From Paraburkholderia sp. SOS3 (GTDB taxonomy: Bacteria > Pseudomonadota > Gammaproteobacteria > Burkholderiales > Burkholderiaceae), in NCBI RefSeq assembly GCF_001922345.1, contig NZ_CP018812.1, forward strand, positions 1,426,001 to 1,490,000: a stretch of 64,000 bases of DNA. Reading direction: 5' to 3'. The translations under genes were made by a program, and so were the position numbers. Within the stretch, counting starts at the first letter, position 1, and each line of letters starts with the position of its first letter. Shown one piece after another: positions 1 through 6,926 of this stretch. The notes beneath the pieces are model-generated. The model searched no databases and had not been told where the DNA came from. It saw nothing but the letters and a program-made list of their open reading frames with translations.

Positions 1-366
1 ACGGGCGGGCATCATGCGATGTGGGTGACGGACTTCGGCGAGCCGATGGAGGCTTCGTATCTGGCGCGTATCGTGAAGCGGATGATGGAGGCGACGGGAA
101 TCCGCAAGGCGGGATCGTGTCACCTGTTGCGACACGCGATGGCCACGCACATGCTGGACAACGGGGCGGATACGCGCTTCATCCAGGCGATGCTTGGACA
201 CGCGTCGCTGGCAACGACGCAGATCTACACGATGGTGTCGGTGGAGAAGTTGAAGCAGATTTATGCGGTGACGCATCCGGCGCGGGGCGATGGGGTGATG
301 CGCGAGCCGGATTACGTGGATGACGCAAAGGCACCCATGCGCAAGCTGCGGCCGCTTCTCTCTTAG
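1..366 (+). CDS. Tyrosine recombinase/integrase, C-terminal part (cut by window edge)
   Basis: The frame is open from the first base, so this is the 3' end of a gene that begins outside the window. The translated part carries the second half of a tyrosine recombinase catalytic domain: an HLLRH box, with the second catalytic Arg, at about residues 41-45 of the visible part; LGHAS with the conserved Gly-His; and TTQIYT with the nucleophilic Tyr. The tail after the Tyr is about 45 residues, longer than in XerC/D, and the [11 protein letters not shown] stretch resembles integrases carried on transposable elements. Such enzymes break and rejoin DNA at specific sites through a 3'-phosphotyrosine link. 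It is followed by a large inverted repeat, which fits a mobile-element or integron-like setting. Whether the upstream half is intact cannot be seen. Confidence 0.85.
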   Translation, partial: TGGHHAMWVTDFGEPMEASYLARIVKRMMEATGIRKAGSCHLLRHAMATHMLDNGADTRFIQAMLGHASLATTQIYTMVSVEKLKQIYAVTHPARGDGVMREPDYVDDAKAPMRKLRPLLS

Positions 367-497
367 CCGCTATTGAGGCGGAAGCGGACAACGAAGGCGA
401 GCCAGAAAGTGAATGACGAAACACCGGCGCTCTTGCCCGCGTGATCGAGCGTTGAGAGGTAGAAGAAAGTGCGGCCCGTTGGGCCGGAACGCACGAA

Positions 498-648
498 GGG
501 CCGGGGGTAAATGCGCTGCGCGCATTTAACATAACGCAAAAGCCAATTAGCGCATTCCGGCGTGTGGGCCAAAGCCTCGAGGAACGGCTCGCCGCTGGCC
601 CACACGCCGGAATGCGCTAATCGGCGTTATGTCCGGGGCCCCCGGCCC
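498..648. repeat. Nested inverted repeat, attC-like or transposon-end cruciform
   Basis: Three pairs of arms nest inside each other: 498-507 with 639-648 (10 of 10), 529-537 with 624-632 (9 of 9, ACATAACGC/GCGTTATGT) and 546-570 with 597-621 (25 of 25). A 26-base loop lies at 571-596. The bulge between the middle and inner arms is uneven, 8 bases against 2. Outer boxes carrying AAC/GTT, an uneven internal loop and a long stem are the layout of integron attC sites. The perfect 25-bp inner stem and the position after a recombinase gene would also suit an IS91-like end or a strong terminator. The class is not settled. Confidence 0.75.
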
Positions 649-1183
649 GAGGGTGTGCTTCGCAAGAAATAGAACAGTGGCCGCGAAGCGGCCATGAACT
701 GGAAGAACGAATAAAAGCAAATCCAGTGCGCTAATGCGCAGTCGTCCAGCGCCGCGTTCGCGGCGGGATCAATGAAAAGTCAAAGTCAAAAGCGAGCGGC
801 TAAGAGGTGGCAGCGATGCGCCTGCGCGGGTGTGGAGCGTCGGTGCGCGTGTGCCCTGTTCCGCCGCGTCTGCCGTCTGTCGTCGGCCTGCGGCCGCCGA
901 CAGCCGTCAGTCACGGCGGGATGATGGAGAGCAAGGGCTATACTCGCGCGCATGAAACGATTTGGACTACGATTGGCCGCGTCTGGTGCGGGCGAACTGC
1001 TTCGCTGGCTTTGTGCGCGCTCGCGTTGTTATGTGTGTTCGCTGGCAACGGACTGTTGCCGATGGTGGCGCAGGATGCGCGTCTGGGGAATTTTTTTAGT
1101 TCGGCGGCAGGCGTCGGGCTGGAAGGCTTGCCAGATAAGGAGTTGCGGCTCGCGCGCGGGGCAGATGCGTCGAAGGAAAAAGT
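649..1183. other. Gene-poor stretch with short GC hairpins
   Basis: I see no convincing gene here. Two short perfect hairpins of the GCCGC-loop-GCGGC type lie at 678-694 and 751-764. A reading frame running from 807 into the RHS tip encodes a hydrophobic stretch, but it has no recognisable domain or convincing ribosome binding site. The stretch is probably leftover sequence at the edge of the RHS module. Confidence 0.5.
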
Positions 1184-1268
1184 TTATCAATATGCGCCGA
1201 ATCCGATACAGTGGATTGACCCGTTAGGGTTGCTTGTTCGTCAGCAGCAGGAGCTCTTCAGAGATTGA
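1184..1268 (+). pseudogene. RHS core tip remnant, module A (frameshifted)
   Basis: About 16 codons encode the end of an RHS repeat core, [16 protein letters not shown]. This matches the tips at 2560-2610 and 6085-6127. The frame then reads on as LVRQQQELFRD and stops at 1268. In the next frame the DNA reads ACSSAAGALQRLKG straight after GL. ACS after DPLGL is what module C has. A single lost G near 1230-1233 therefore explains the break between core tip and toxin. Everything upstream of the tip, including the RHS shell that would enclose and deliver the toxin, is missing. Confidence 0.75.
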
Positions 1269-1579
1269 AGGGTATGAGCGTCGCTCAGATCGAAAAGGCC
1301 ATAGCGAAGGACGGGCTCACGAAGACCAAGGACAATGGGAAAAACGCGACGTGGAATCACGCGGATGGCTCGGAGGTCAGAATCCACAAATACGGCAATC
1401 AAAACCCGAGTGGATACAAGTCAGGGAATAATGCTCACGTTCATAAGCAAGACCCATGTAAAAACCGGTTGAGCGACCGAGGAATAACGACGATGGACGG
1501 TGACGAAATGCACATTGGAATTCGAAACCCCGCCGATCTTCCTGCTGTTCGCGGACGCCCTCATGGTGACGGAAGCTGA
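1265..1579 (+). CDS. Orphan RHS toxin tip, family not assigned
   Basis: The protein has 104 residues from a TTG at 1265, or 101 from the ATG at 1274. It is small, basic and polar, with no signal peptide or membrane segment. It follows a DPLGL tip, as the variable C-terminal toxins of RHS proteins do, and a putative immunity gene starts three bases after its stop. Notable motifs are WNHADGSEVRIHKYGNQ in the middle, NNAHVHK (two His) at about 61-67, and DEMHIGIRNPADLPAVRGRPHG at the end. The clustered His, Asp, Glu and Arg residues would suit an RNase or other nuclease, but I do not recognise the family. Because of the upstream frameshift it would have to be made on its own, so it may be unexpressed or act only as a recombination donor. 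Confidence 0.6.
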   Translation: MKGMSVAQIEKAIAKDGLTKTKDNGKNATWNHADGSEVRIHKYGNQNPSGYKSGNNAHVHKQDPCKNRLSDRGITTMDGDEMHIGIRNPADLPAVRGRPHGDGS

Positions 1580-1581
1580 TT

Positions 1582-1899
1582 ATGAGTTACGAATATTCAA
1601 TCAGATTGGATAGTGGTAAGCACAGCGCCGACAACGTTATGAGTGAGTTGAGGCGAGGCCCGATCATCGTGTATGAAAAGGACAATTGCATCGCGCTCAA
1701 AGATCCGAAATCTCTCAATACATGGGCGTACGATCTGAGAGTGTTCAAGGTAGGCGAGAATGAGTTGCTTCTGGAAATCACGAATGCAACCAATGACCTA
1801 TATGAGTCCATTCGATCCGCATTACCTTCAGGCTACTCAATCACTGAGGTAGAGGACGAGGACGAACTCTCTCTGGCACAGATATTCCGGTTGATCTGA
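1582..1899 (+). CDS. Putative immunity protein for the module A toxin
   Basis: The 105-residue acidic protein has no signal peptide, so it should be cytoplasmic. It begins three bases after the toxin stop, the usual layout of RHS/polymorphic toxin and immunity pairs. The C-terminus is strongly acidic (EVEDEDELS), a common way to mask a basic toxin. I do not recognise a named immunity family. A cognate immunity role is inferred from position, size and charge. It is followed at once by a terminator-like hairpin and a convergent SymE-like gene. Confidence 0.65.
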   Translation: MSYEYSIRLDSGKHSADNVMSELRRGPIIVYEKDNCIALKDPKSLNTWAYDLRVFKVGENELLLEITNATNDLYESIRSALPSGYSITEVEDEDELSLAQIFRLI

Positions 1900-1900
1900 G

Positions 1901-1928
1901 ACGAAGGGCCGCTGACGCGGCCGTTCGT
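1901..1928. terminator. Bidirectional terminator-like hairpin, module A
   Basis: Twelve-base arms (1901-1912 and 1917-1928) with one mismatch and a TGAC loop separate the immunity gene from the convergent SymE-like gene. Equivalent hairpins with the same GGCCGC/GCGGCC core occur at the same place in modules B and C. Confidence 0.7.
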
Positions 1929-1932
1929 GTTT

Positions 1933-2163
1933 CTACTCGGCGGTAATGATCAGCCGCCCCTGTTCAACGTTGATCCTTACGCGCTGCCCTGCTTCAAATC
2001 CTGCCTGCTCGATCCATCGTCCGGTAAGCTTGAGCCACGGAAAACACGGCGGTTCGGATCGCTGCCAGTATGGTTTGTTCGAGTGGCTCTCGCGCTGCGA
2101 CTGCTGAACGGTTACGAAGCGTTCCGTAACGTGTGGGCGTGCTTCAAGATTGGCATCAGCCAT
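1933..2163 (-). CDS. SymE-like (AbrB-fold) protein, module A
   Basis: Seventy-six residues from the ATG at 2163. The C-terminal half carries the SymE-type signature: PPCFPWLKLTGRWIEQAG, then FEAGQRVRINVEQGRLIIT. The GRWxxxAGFxxGxRVxxxxxxGxLxIT pattern belongs to the SpoVT/AbrB-like swapped hairpin of SymE, an SOS-induced toxin of type I toxin-antitoxin systems in Escherichia coli. Its promoter lies on the side of the next RHS tip (2182), so the two start back to back. The same gene, facing the same way, follows the RHS tips at 3473 and, broken, at 6302. Whether it is a toxin here is unknown. I saw no obvious antisense RNA gene such as symR. Confidence 0.75.
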   Translation of the reverse strand: MADANLEARPHVTERFVTVQQSQRESHSNKPYWQRSEPPCFPWLKLTGRWIEQAGFEAGQRVRINVEQGRLIITAE

Positions 2164-2181
2164 GATCAACCCCCTTGATGA

Positions 2182-2991
2182 GTTGGTCAGTGGTCGTGGC
2201 GTGCGTATGAGCAAGGGGAAGGAAGGCAGACGGAGGCCACGGCGCGCGCGCCAGCGCAGATCTATCACTTCCACACGAATTCGAGTGGGGCACCGGAGGA
2301 ACTGACCGACAGGCATGGGCGGGTGGTGTGGCGAACGCGGTATCGCGCCTGGGGCAATGTGGTACTGCAGGAGTATGCGGGGGAGTTTGAGCCGGGGCGG
2401 CGAGGCGAGGCCGAAAAGCCGCTGCCGCAGTCGTTGCGGTTGCAAGGGCAGTACGAAGATGCCGAGACGGGACTGCACTACAATCTTTTCAGATACTACG
2501 ATCCGGATGTCGGGCGGTTTGTTAGTCAGGATCCGATTGGGCTTCTGGGCGGATTTAATCTGTATGCGTATGCGCCGAATCCGGTCAGCTGGATTGATCC
2601 GTGGGGGTTGAGTTGTGGATCGACCGGTAAATTCGAATCAAGAAATGCTGCATTCAGAGCAGCCAGGAGGGATGCTCAGATACCAGTGAGCCAGAAGCCA
2701 GAGATGGTTTTCAATCAAAAAAATCAAAGAATGCAGCAGTACGATCAAGTTATGATGACGGATAGAAATGGTAATCCTGTGTTGAATCCATCAACAAAGC
2801 AGCCTGTTTGGACAAGGGAGTACCATTACACAAATTCTGATGGTTCCAAGATTGTCATTCAGGACCATTCTGTCGGGCACGAATTCGGGCAAGGTGGAGT
2901 TGGCGATCAGGGGCCTCATCTAAATGTAAGGCCATACGATAATACTAGAACAGGTAGTGTCCCGGGAACCTTGGATCATTACGGTTTTTAA
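2182..2991 (+). CDS. Orphan RHS C-terminal tip with HNH/EHHH-type nuclease toxin, module B
   Basis: The frame opens after stops at 2176-2181 and runs 269 codons. The first part is RHS core: [46 protein letters not shown], the last two strands of the shell, and the cleavage-type tip PNPVSWIDPWGL. After this comes a toxin domain of about 125 residues. It has an EYHY motif, then IQDHSVGHEFGQGGVGDQGPHLNVRP, which fits the HNH/endonuclease VII toxins with an E-H-H-H motif. These cut DNA. The large N-terminal part is missing, there is no good start codon at the 5' end, and the first in-frame starts are internal (a GTG at 2323). It is therefore a displaced tip, either a reservoir for recombination into a full-length RHS gene or a fossil. 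Confidence 0.8.
   Translation, partial: VGQWSWRAYEQGEGRQTEATARAPAQIYHFHTNSSGAPEELTDRHGRVVWRTRYRAWGNVVLQEYAGEFEPGRRGEAEKPLPQSLRLQGQYEDAETGLHYNLFRYYDPDVGRFVSQDPIGLLGGFNLYAYAPNPVSWIDPWGLSCGSTGKFESRNAAFRAARRDAQIPVSQKPEMVFNQKNQRMQQYDQVMMTDRNGNPVLNPSTKQPVWTREYHYTNSDGSKIVIQDHSVGHEFGQGGVGDQGPHLNVRPYDNTRTGSVPGTLDHYGF
2485..2584 (+). repeat. Direct repeat of RHS core, shared with 6003-6102
   Basis: About 100 bases, from CTTTTCAGATA to the PNP codons, are nearly identical between module B (2485-2584) and module C (6003-6102), with a few differences such as position 2495. Such conserved core DNA is where RHS tips are exchanged by homologous recombination. Confidence 0.85.
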
Positions 2992-3007
2992 TGATGGGTG
3001 GCATACG

Positions 3008-3391
3008 ATGTATTGGACTGATTTGCCCTGCAATGAGTTGATGCGGCGTGTTTTCTCTACGCCGCCAGAGGTTGGTTATATTGATCTCTTTGACATAGAA
3101 ATGAAAAGGGATGGCCCAACCATAACCATTAATTTTGATATAATTGACACTTTGCCTGACAAGCCTCCGGAAAAATGGGGAAAGGACTTTAATCGTTGCC
3201 GGATTGGACTTTATTGTGCTGGCGTGACGGGTGTCTCTATTTCAGGGATATTGACAAGTATGTCTGCAAAGATAGAATTTTATCTGAGAGAAGGTAATAA
3301 TAGGGTAATAATCAATGGCAATGACTTTAGTATAGATTTTATGTGCCAGCACATCCATCTTACCGGACCATCGGTATATCTTAGTAAGTAA
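3008..3391 (+). CDS. Imm50-like immunity protein for the HNH toxin
   Basis: The start chosen at 3008 gives 127 residues and begins 16 bases after the toxin stop. An alternative start at 2957 would overlap the toxin gene by 35 bases. The pattern FDIEMKRDGPTITINFDI, followed by short beta-strand-like stretches ending in IEFYLREGNNRVIINGNDFSIDF, resembles Imm50-type immunity proteins. The gene is markedly AT-rich compared with the rest of the window, a sign of recent transfer that is common for RHS immunity genes. It should bind and block the nuclease encoded next to it. The family call is from pattern only. Confidence 0.65.
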   Translation: MYWTDLPCNELMRRVFSTPPEVGYIDLFDIEMKRDGPTITINFDIIDTLPDKPPEKWGKDFNRCRIGLYCAGVTGVSISGILTSMSAKIEFYLREGNNRVIINGNDFSIDFMCQHIHLTGPSVYLSK

Positions 3392-3411
3392 GGAGTATCT
3401 GGTTTGTAGTT

Positions 3412-3443
3412 GTATCAAGGGCCGCGTGTGCGGCCCTTGATAC
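3412..3443. terminator. Bidirectional terminator, module B
   Basis: A perfect 14-base stem (3412-3425 with 3430-3443) with a GTGT loop and GGGCCGC/GCGGCCC core lies between the Imm50-like gene and the convergent SymE-like gene. Confidence 0.85.
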
Positions 3444-3472
3444 GTTCGGTCAGCCAAGGTCCGGCATGATGA

Positions 3473-3673
3473 TCAGTTGTTATAGCGGTAATCGATGCTG
3501 AAGCTGACCCGCTCACCGGGTTTGAAGCCGGCGGTGGCGAGCCAACGGTCGGCGATTTCCATCCATGGAAAATACGGTGTGTCGTCTGGCTGCGTAGGAC
3601 CGGGATCAGGGGTGCGTCGCAGGATGCCTCTGCTGTCACCTTCCGGCATAAAGGAGCCGGGTATTTCCGGCAT
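3473..3673 (-). CDS. SymE-like protein, module B
   Basis: Sixty-six residues from the ATG at 3673. It ends with TPYFPWMEIADRWLATAGFKPGERVSFSID, which aligns with the module A protein around the PWxxxxxRWxxxAGFxxGxRV core, so it is a diverged SymE/AbrB-fold protein. The N-terminal 30 residues are Pro-rich and unlike module A. It is short at the C-terminus, ending DYRYNN without the last LxIT strand, so it may be partly worn. It faces the immunity gene across a perfect hairpin, as in module A. Confidence 0.65.
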   Translation of the reverse strand: MPEIPGSFMPEGDSRGILRRTPDPGPTQPDDTPYFPWMEIADRWLATAGFKPGERVSFSIDYRYNN

Positions 3674-3717
3674 ATAGGCGCCAGCAGAAGTGGGTAGAAG
3701 CGAGCATCTTGGTGGGT

Positions 3718-4322
<605 letters not shown>

Positions 4323-4365
4323 TCACCACAAACACACAGGGTGGGGAATTTTACTTCGACACTTC

Positions 4366-4390
4366 GGGGGTGCGGCGGAATTCTTGGACT
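4366..4390 (+). repeat. Left terminal inverted repeat of the IS3-family element
   Basis: Twenty-five bases identical, in reverse complement, to 5949-5973. Confidence 0.95.
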
Positions 4391-4406
4391 ATTTGGGAGC
4401 TAGTCC

Positions 4407-5945
4407 ATGTACTCGTACGAAGACCGCATCCGAGCGGTCAAGCTCTACCTGAAGCTTGGAAAGCGGCTTACAGCGACCGTTCGTCAATTAGGCTATCCGA
4501 CAACGAAGTCTCTCGAACGTTGGTATCACACGTACGAGCGATGTCTGGATTTGCCGAAGGAACGTATTTGCCTGAGGCCGCGCTATTCGGAAGAACAAAA
4601 GAAGGCGGCCACAGACCACTATATGAGCCATGGCCAGTGTCTGGCTGCAACGACGAAAGCGTTGGGGTATCCGGGACGCGGGACGCTTGTCGCCTGGCTT
4701 GACGAGTTGCATCCCGAGCGAACGAAACGCGTTCTCGGGAAGGCTTCGGGTATTCGGCATACACCAGAGCGCAGGCGGACAGCGGTCATCGATCTGTGCA
4801 CTCGACGCGAAAGCGCAGAGGAAGTTGCTAAAAAGATTGGCGTGAGCCGCCCAACGCTGTACAACTGGAGAAATCGGTTACTCGGTCAGGAGGTTGCTTC
4901 AATCATGATACGCCGCAACGATCCGCCGGAGAGCTCCGAGAAAGCGACGCTGGAGCAGCAGGTCGAATCACTCCGACGAGACATCCGGAAGCTCCAGATC
5001 GAACACGACATCCTGAAGAAGGCCAATGAAATAATAAAAAAAGGCCTGGGCGTCGACCCGCAACTCCTGACGAATCGGGAGAAGACAATGCTGGTTGATG
5101 CCCTGAAACAGACCTACACGCTGCCGGAGCTTTTTGCGGAATTGGGGCTCGCCCGTAGCTCCTACTTCTATCACCGGGCACGGATACAGACTGCCGACAA
5201 GTACGCTCGTGTACGCCTTGCCATCGCAGATATCTTCGAGCTCAATCACCGCTGCTATGGATATCGCCGGGTGCGCGCGGCACTTGGCAGGCAGAAAGTC
5301 TTCATCTCGGAGAAGGTCGTTCGGCGCCTGATGAAGCAGGAGCAGCTAAGCGCGGCCACAACGAGGCGACGACGATACGGCTCCTACGCTGGAGAAATAG
5401 GTCCGGCTCCCGAGAACCTTATCAACCGCGATTTCCGGGCAGCAGCACCGAATGAAAAGTGGCTCACAGACATCACGGAGTTCCAGATTCCTGCCGGTAA
5501 AGTCTATCTGGCGCCGGTTATTGATTGCTTCGATGGGCTTGTGATCAGTTGGTCGATCAGTACGCGACCAGACGCCGAGCTTGTGAACACGATGCTCGAT
5601 GCCGCCATCGACGCAATCGGTAGTAGCAGTAGCCGACCTGTTGTCCATTCAGATCGCGGTGCGCATTATCGCTGGCCAGGCTGGCTTACCCGGATACGTG
5701 AGGCCAATCTGATTCGCTCAATGTCGCGCAAGGGCTGCTCGCCCGATAACGCGGCGTGCGAAGGCTTCTTTGGACGACTGAAAACGGAACTGTTTTACTC
5801 CCGGGACTGGCAGACCGTCAGCACCGACCAGTTCATTGAGGTCGTCGACTCGTACATTCGCTGGTACAACGAGAAACGGATCAAGATCTCGCTTGGCGCA
5901 CTCAGTCCGATCGAATACCGGGAGAGCCTCGGGCTCACGACATAA
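4407..5945 (+). CDS. IS3-family transposase, single-frame OrfAB
   Basis: The transposase has 512 residues. Helix-turn-helix-type segments lie at about 8-45 and 60-100, a third at 120-155 (EEVAKKIGVSRPTLYNW), and a leucine-zipper-like coiled coil at about 180-212. The rve-type catalytic domain has D355 (TDITEF), D416 (HSDRG) and E452 (CEGFFGRLK); the D416-E452 spacing is the DDx35E of IS3 enzymes. OrfA and OrfB are normally joined by a programmed -1 frameshift. Here they are in one continuous frame, although an A-rich run (about 5029-5042) remains at the OrfA/OrfB border. It would cut and join its own ends by copy-out-paste-in transposition. Nothing looks broken. Confidence 0.92.
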   Translation: MYSYEDRIRAVKLYLKLGKRLTATVRQLGYPTTKSLERWYHTYERCLDLPKERICLRPRYSEEQKKAATDHYMSHGQCLAATTKALGYPGRGTLVAWLDELHPERTKRVLGKASGIRHTPERRRTAVIDLCTRRESAEEVAKKIGVSRPTLYNWRNRLLGQEVASIMIRRNDPPESSEKATLEQQVESLRRDIRKLQIEHDILKKANEIIKKGLGVDPQLLTNREKTMLVDALKQTYTLPELFAELGLARSSYFYHRARIQTADKYARVRLAIADIFELNHRCYGYRRVRAALGRQKVFISEKVVRRLMKQEQLSAATTRRRRYGSYAGEIGPAPENLINRDFRAAAPNEKWLTDITEFQIPAGKVYLAPVIDCFDGLVISWSISTRPDAELVNTMLDAAIDAIGSSSSRPVVHSDRGAHYRWPGWLTRIREANLIRSMSRKGCSPDNAACEGFFGRLKTELFYSRDWQTVSTDQFIEVVDSYIRWYNEKRIKISLGALSPIEYRESLGLTT

Positions 5946-5948
5946 ACC

Positions 5949-5973
5949 AGTCCAAGAATTCCGCCGCACCCCC
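5949..5973 (-). repeat. Right terminal inverted repeat of the IS3-family element
   Basis: Twenty-five bases, the exact reverse complement of 4366-4390, directly followed by the TTC target duplication. Confidence 0.95.
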
Positions 5974-6002
5974 TTCTGGGGAAATTACGGCCGACGTTGA
6001 CA

Positions 6003-6269
6003 CTTTTCAGATATTACGATCCGGATGTCGGGCGGTTTGTTAGTCAGGATCCGATTGGGCTTCTGGGCGGATTTAATCTGTATCAGTATGCGCCGAATCC
6101 GATTCAGTGGGTCGATCCACTGGGACTTGCATGCTCAAATCCTGCCTGCTCGATCCAACGTAGAGAGCTAGGGTTGTTTACTGGGAAAATAGTAGAAGAT
6201 GAATTAATTTATCGGATGGTCGAGGTTATAAATTATTGGGTTACAGGGTTGAATACCATTAAATTTTAA
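6003..6269 (+). pseudogene. RHS core tip, module C, truncated by IS21 end, with chimeric tail
   Basis: The frame encodes [20 protein letters not shown], then [22 protein letters not shown], the end of an RHS core. The 5' side is cut exactly where the IS21-type end stops (6002). After GLACS the tail is only about 35 residues ([11 protein letters not shown] to NTIKF), too short for a usual toxin. Its first 23 bases (6135-6157) are identical to 1994-2016, which lies inside symE of module A read on the other strand, so the tail was made by recombination. No immunity gene follows. This is a decayed module. Confidence 0.75.
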
Positions 6270-6274
6270 ATATT

Positions 6275-6294
6275 AGGGCCGCGAGCGCGGCCTT
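6275..6294. terminator. Bidirectional terminator-like hairpin, module C
   Basis: An eight-pair stem with GGCCGC/GCGGCC core (6277-6282 and 6287-6292) and a GAGC loop. It occupies the same place, between RHS tail and convergent symE, as the hairpins of modules A and B. Confidence 0.65.
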
Positions 6295-6301
6295 CGTTCG
6301 T

Positions 6302-6439
6302 CTAATCAGCAGTAATAGTCATCCGTCTCTGTTCAACACTGATCGTGACGCGCTACCCTGCTTTGAATTCCGCCTGCTAGATCCACCGTCCAGCGAATTT
6401 AGGCCACGGAAAAAGCGGCGGTTTGGTGTGTTGGTGCAT
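6302..6439 (-). pseudogene. SymE-like pseudogene, module C
   Basis: The minus strand encodes KPPLFPWPKFAGRWI, then a TAG (6377-6379), QAEFKAG, a second TAG, and RVTISVEQRRMTITAD before the normal stop at 6302. It aligns along its length with the module A SymE-like protein, and the two stops replace E and Q codons. Its front end is lost, running into unrelated sequence beyond about 6439. It is clearly inactive. Confidence 0.8.
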
Positions 6440-6656
6440 GTGGGGACCCGATCCGATGAAATTCCCCAGTGGCGGGTTCAAGTATGAAGACGTTGATTTT
6501 AGTATACATGGACACGGCGCTAATCCTGTTGCTGCATCGAAATTTCTTGGTTCTAATGCTGCGACGGGATCTACGGCGAGCATCAAGGATGTAGCAGGAC
6601 AGAATTTCAGGGCCGCTGGGACATGGGGTGACATGCCCGGTAATTCAGGCGCGTGA
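6423..6656 (+). CDS. Short hypothetical protein, possible toxin-tail remnant
   Basis: Up to 77 residues from a TTG, or 66 from the ATG at 6456. The sequence KYEDVDFSIHGHGANPVAAS and the Gly/Ala-rich rest, ending GTWGDMPGNSGA, look like real protein rather than a chance frame. It lies on the edge of the RHS region next to a broken symE, so a leftover toxin tail is possible. I recognise no family. Confidence 0.3.
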   Translation: MVCWCMWGPDPMKFPSGGFKYEDVDFSIHGHGANPVAASKFLGSNAATGSTASIKDVAGQNFRAAGTWGDMPGNSGA

Positions 6657-6926
6657 CTATATGCAATAAATGGTTTGAATTTCAATGCGGCTATTTCAAC
6701 GTTTTACTTGAGCAGGGGGTATTTCGAAAAAGCCATTTCCAGTTGAAGATGAAAGAATTGAAATGAAATACTCGACGAAATGCCGGCCGCCGAACCCCGC
6801 GTTTTCCCGGTTGCGCGGAATTTCTGTCCATGAAACACTCGCTGCCATCTGTCGTATCGGACTCGATTCCGATATATCGGACTGCGCATCGTCGAATATT
6901 TCCATCTTCCGATCGGGACGCCAACA
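6657..6926. promoter_or_regulatory. Upstream region of the ABC transporter operon
   Basis: No gene is seen in this stretch between the accessory region and the ABC operon. It marks the shift from lower-GC to typical GC-rich chromosome. It holds the palindromic element listed at 6855-6881 and probably the operon promoter. Confidence 0.5.
6855..6881. promoter_or_regulatory. Candidate IclR-type operator
   Basis: TATCGGA (6855-6861) and TCCGATA (6868-6874) form a 7-6-7 inverted repeat, and a third TATCGGA follows directly at 6875-6881. It lies 46 bases before the first gene of an operon whose last gene encodes an IclR regulator, so it may be that regulator's binding site. The link is inferred. 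Confidence 0.45.

Larger units (their letters stand above)
4366..5973 (+). mobile_element. Complete IS3-family insertion sequence (1608 bp)
   Basis: The element has perfect 25-base terminal inverted repeats (4366-4390 and 5949-5973), starting GGGGGTGCGGCGGAATTCTT. A 3-base direct repeat TTC flanks it at 4363-4365 and 5974-5976, the target duplication size usual for IS3 elements. One long gene fills the inside. Perfect ends, target duplication and an open gene suggest a recent, possibly active copy. It sits inside the terminal region of an older IS21-type remnant. Confidence 0.9.

Noticed and set aside
5029..5042. Programmed frameshift in the IS3-family transposase
   Set aside because: The A-rich run is there, but OrfA and OrfB are already in one frame, so no shift is needed to make the full protein.
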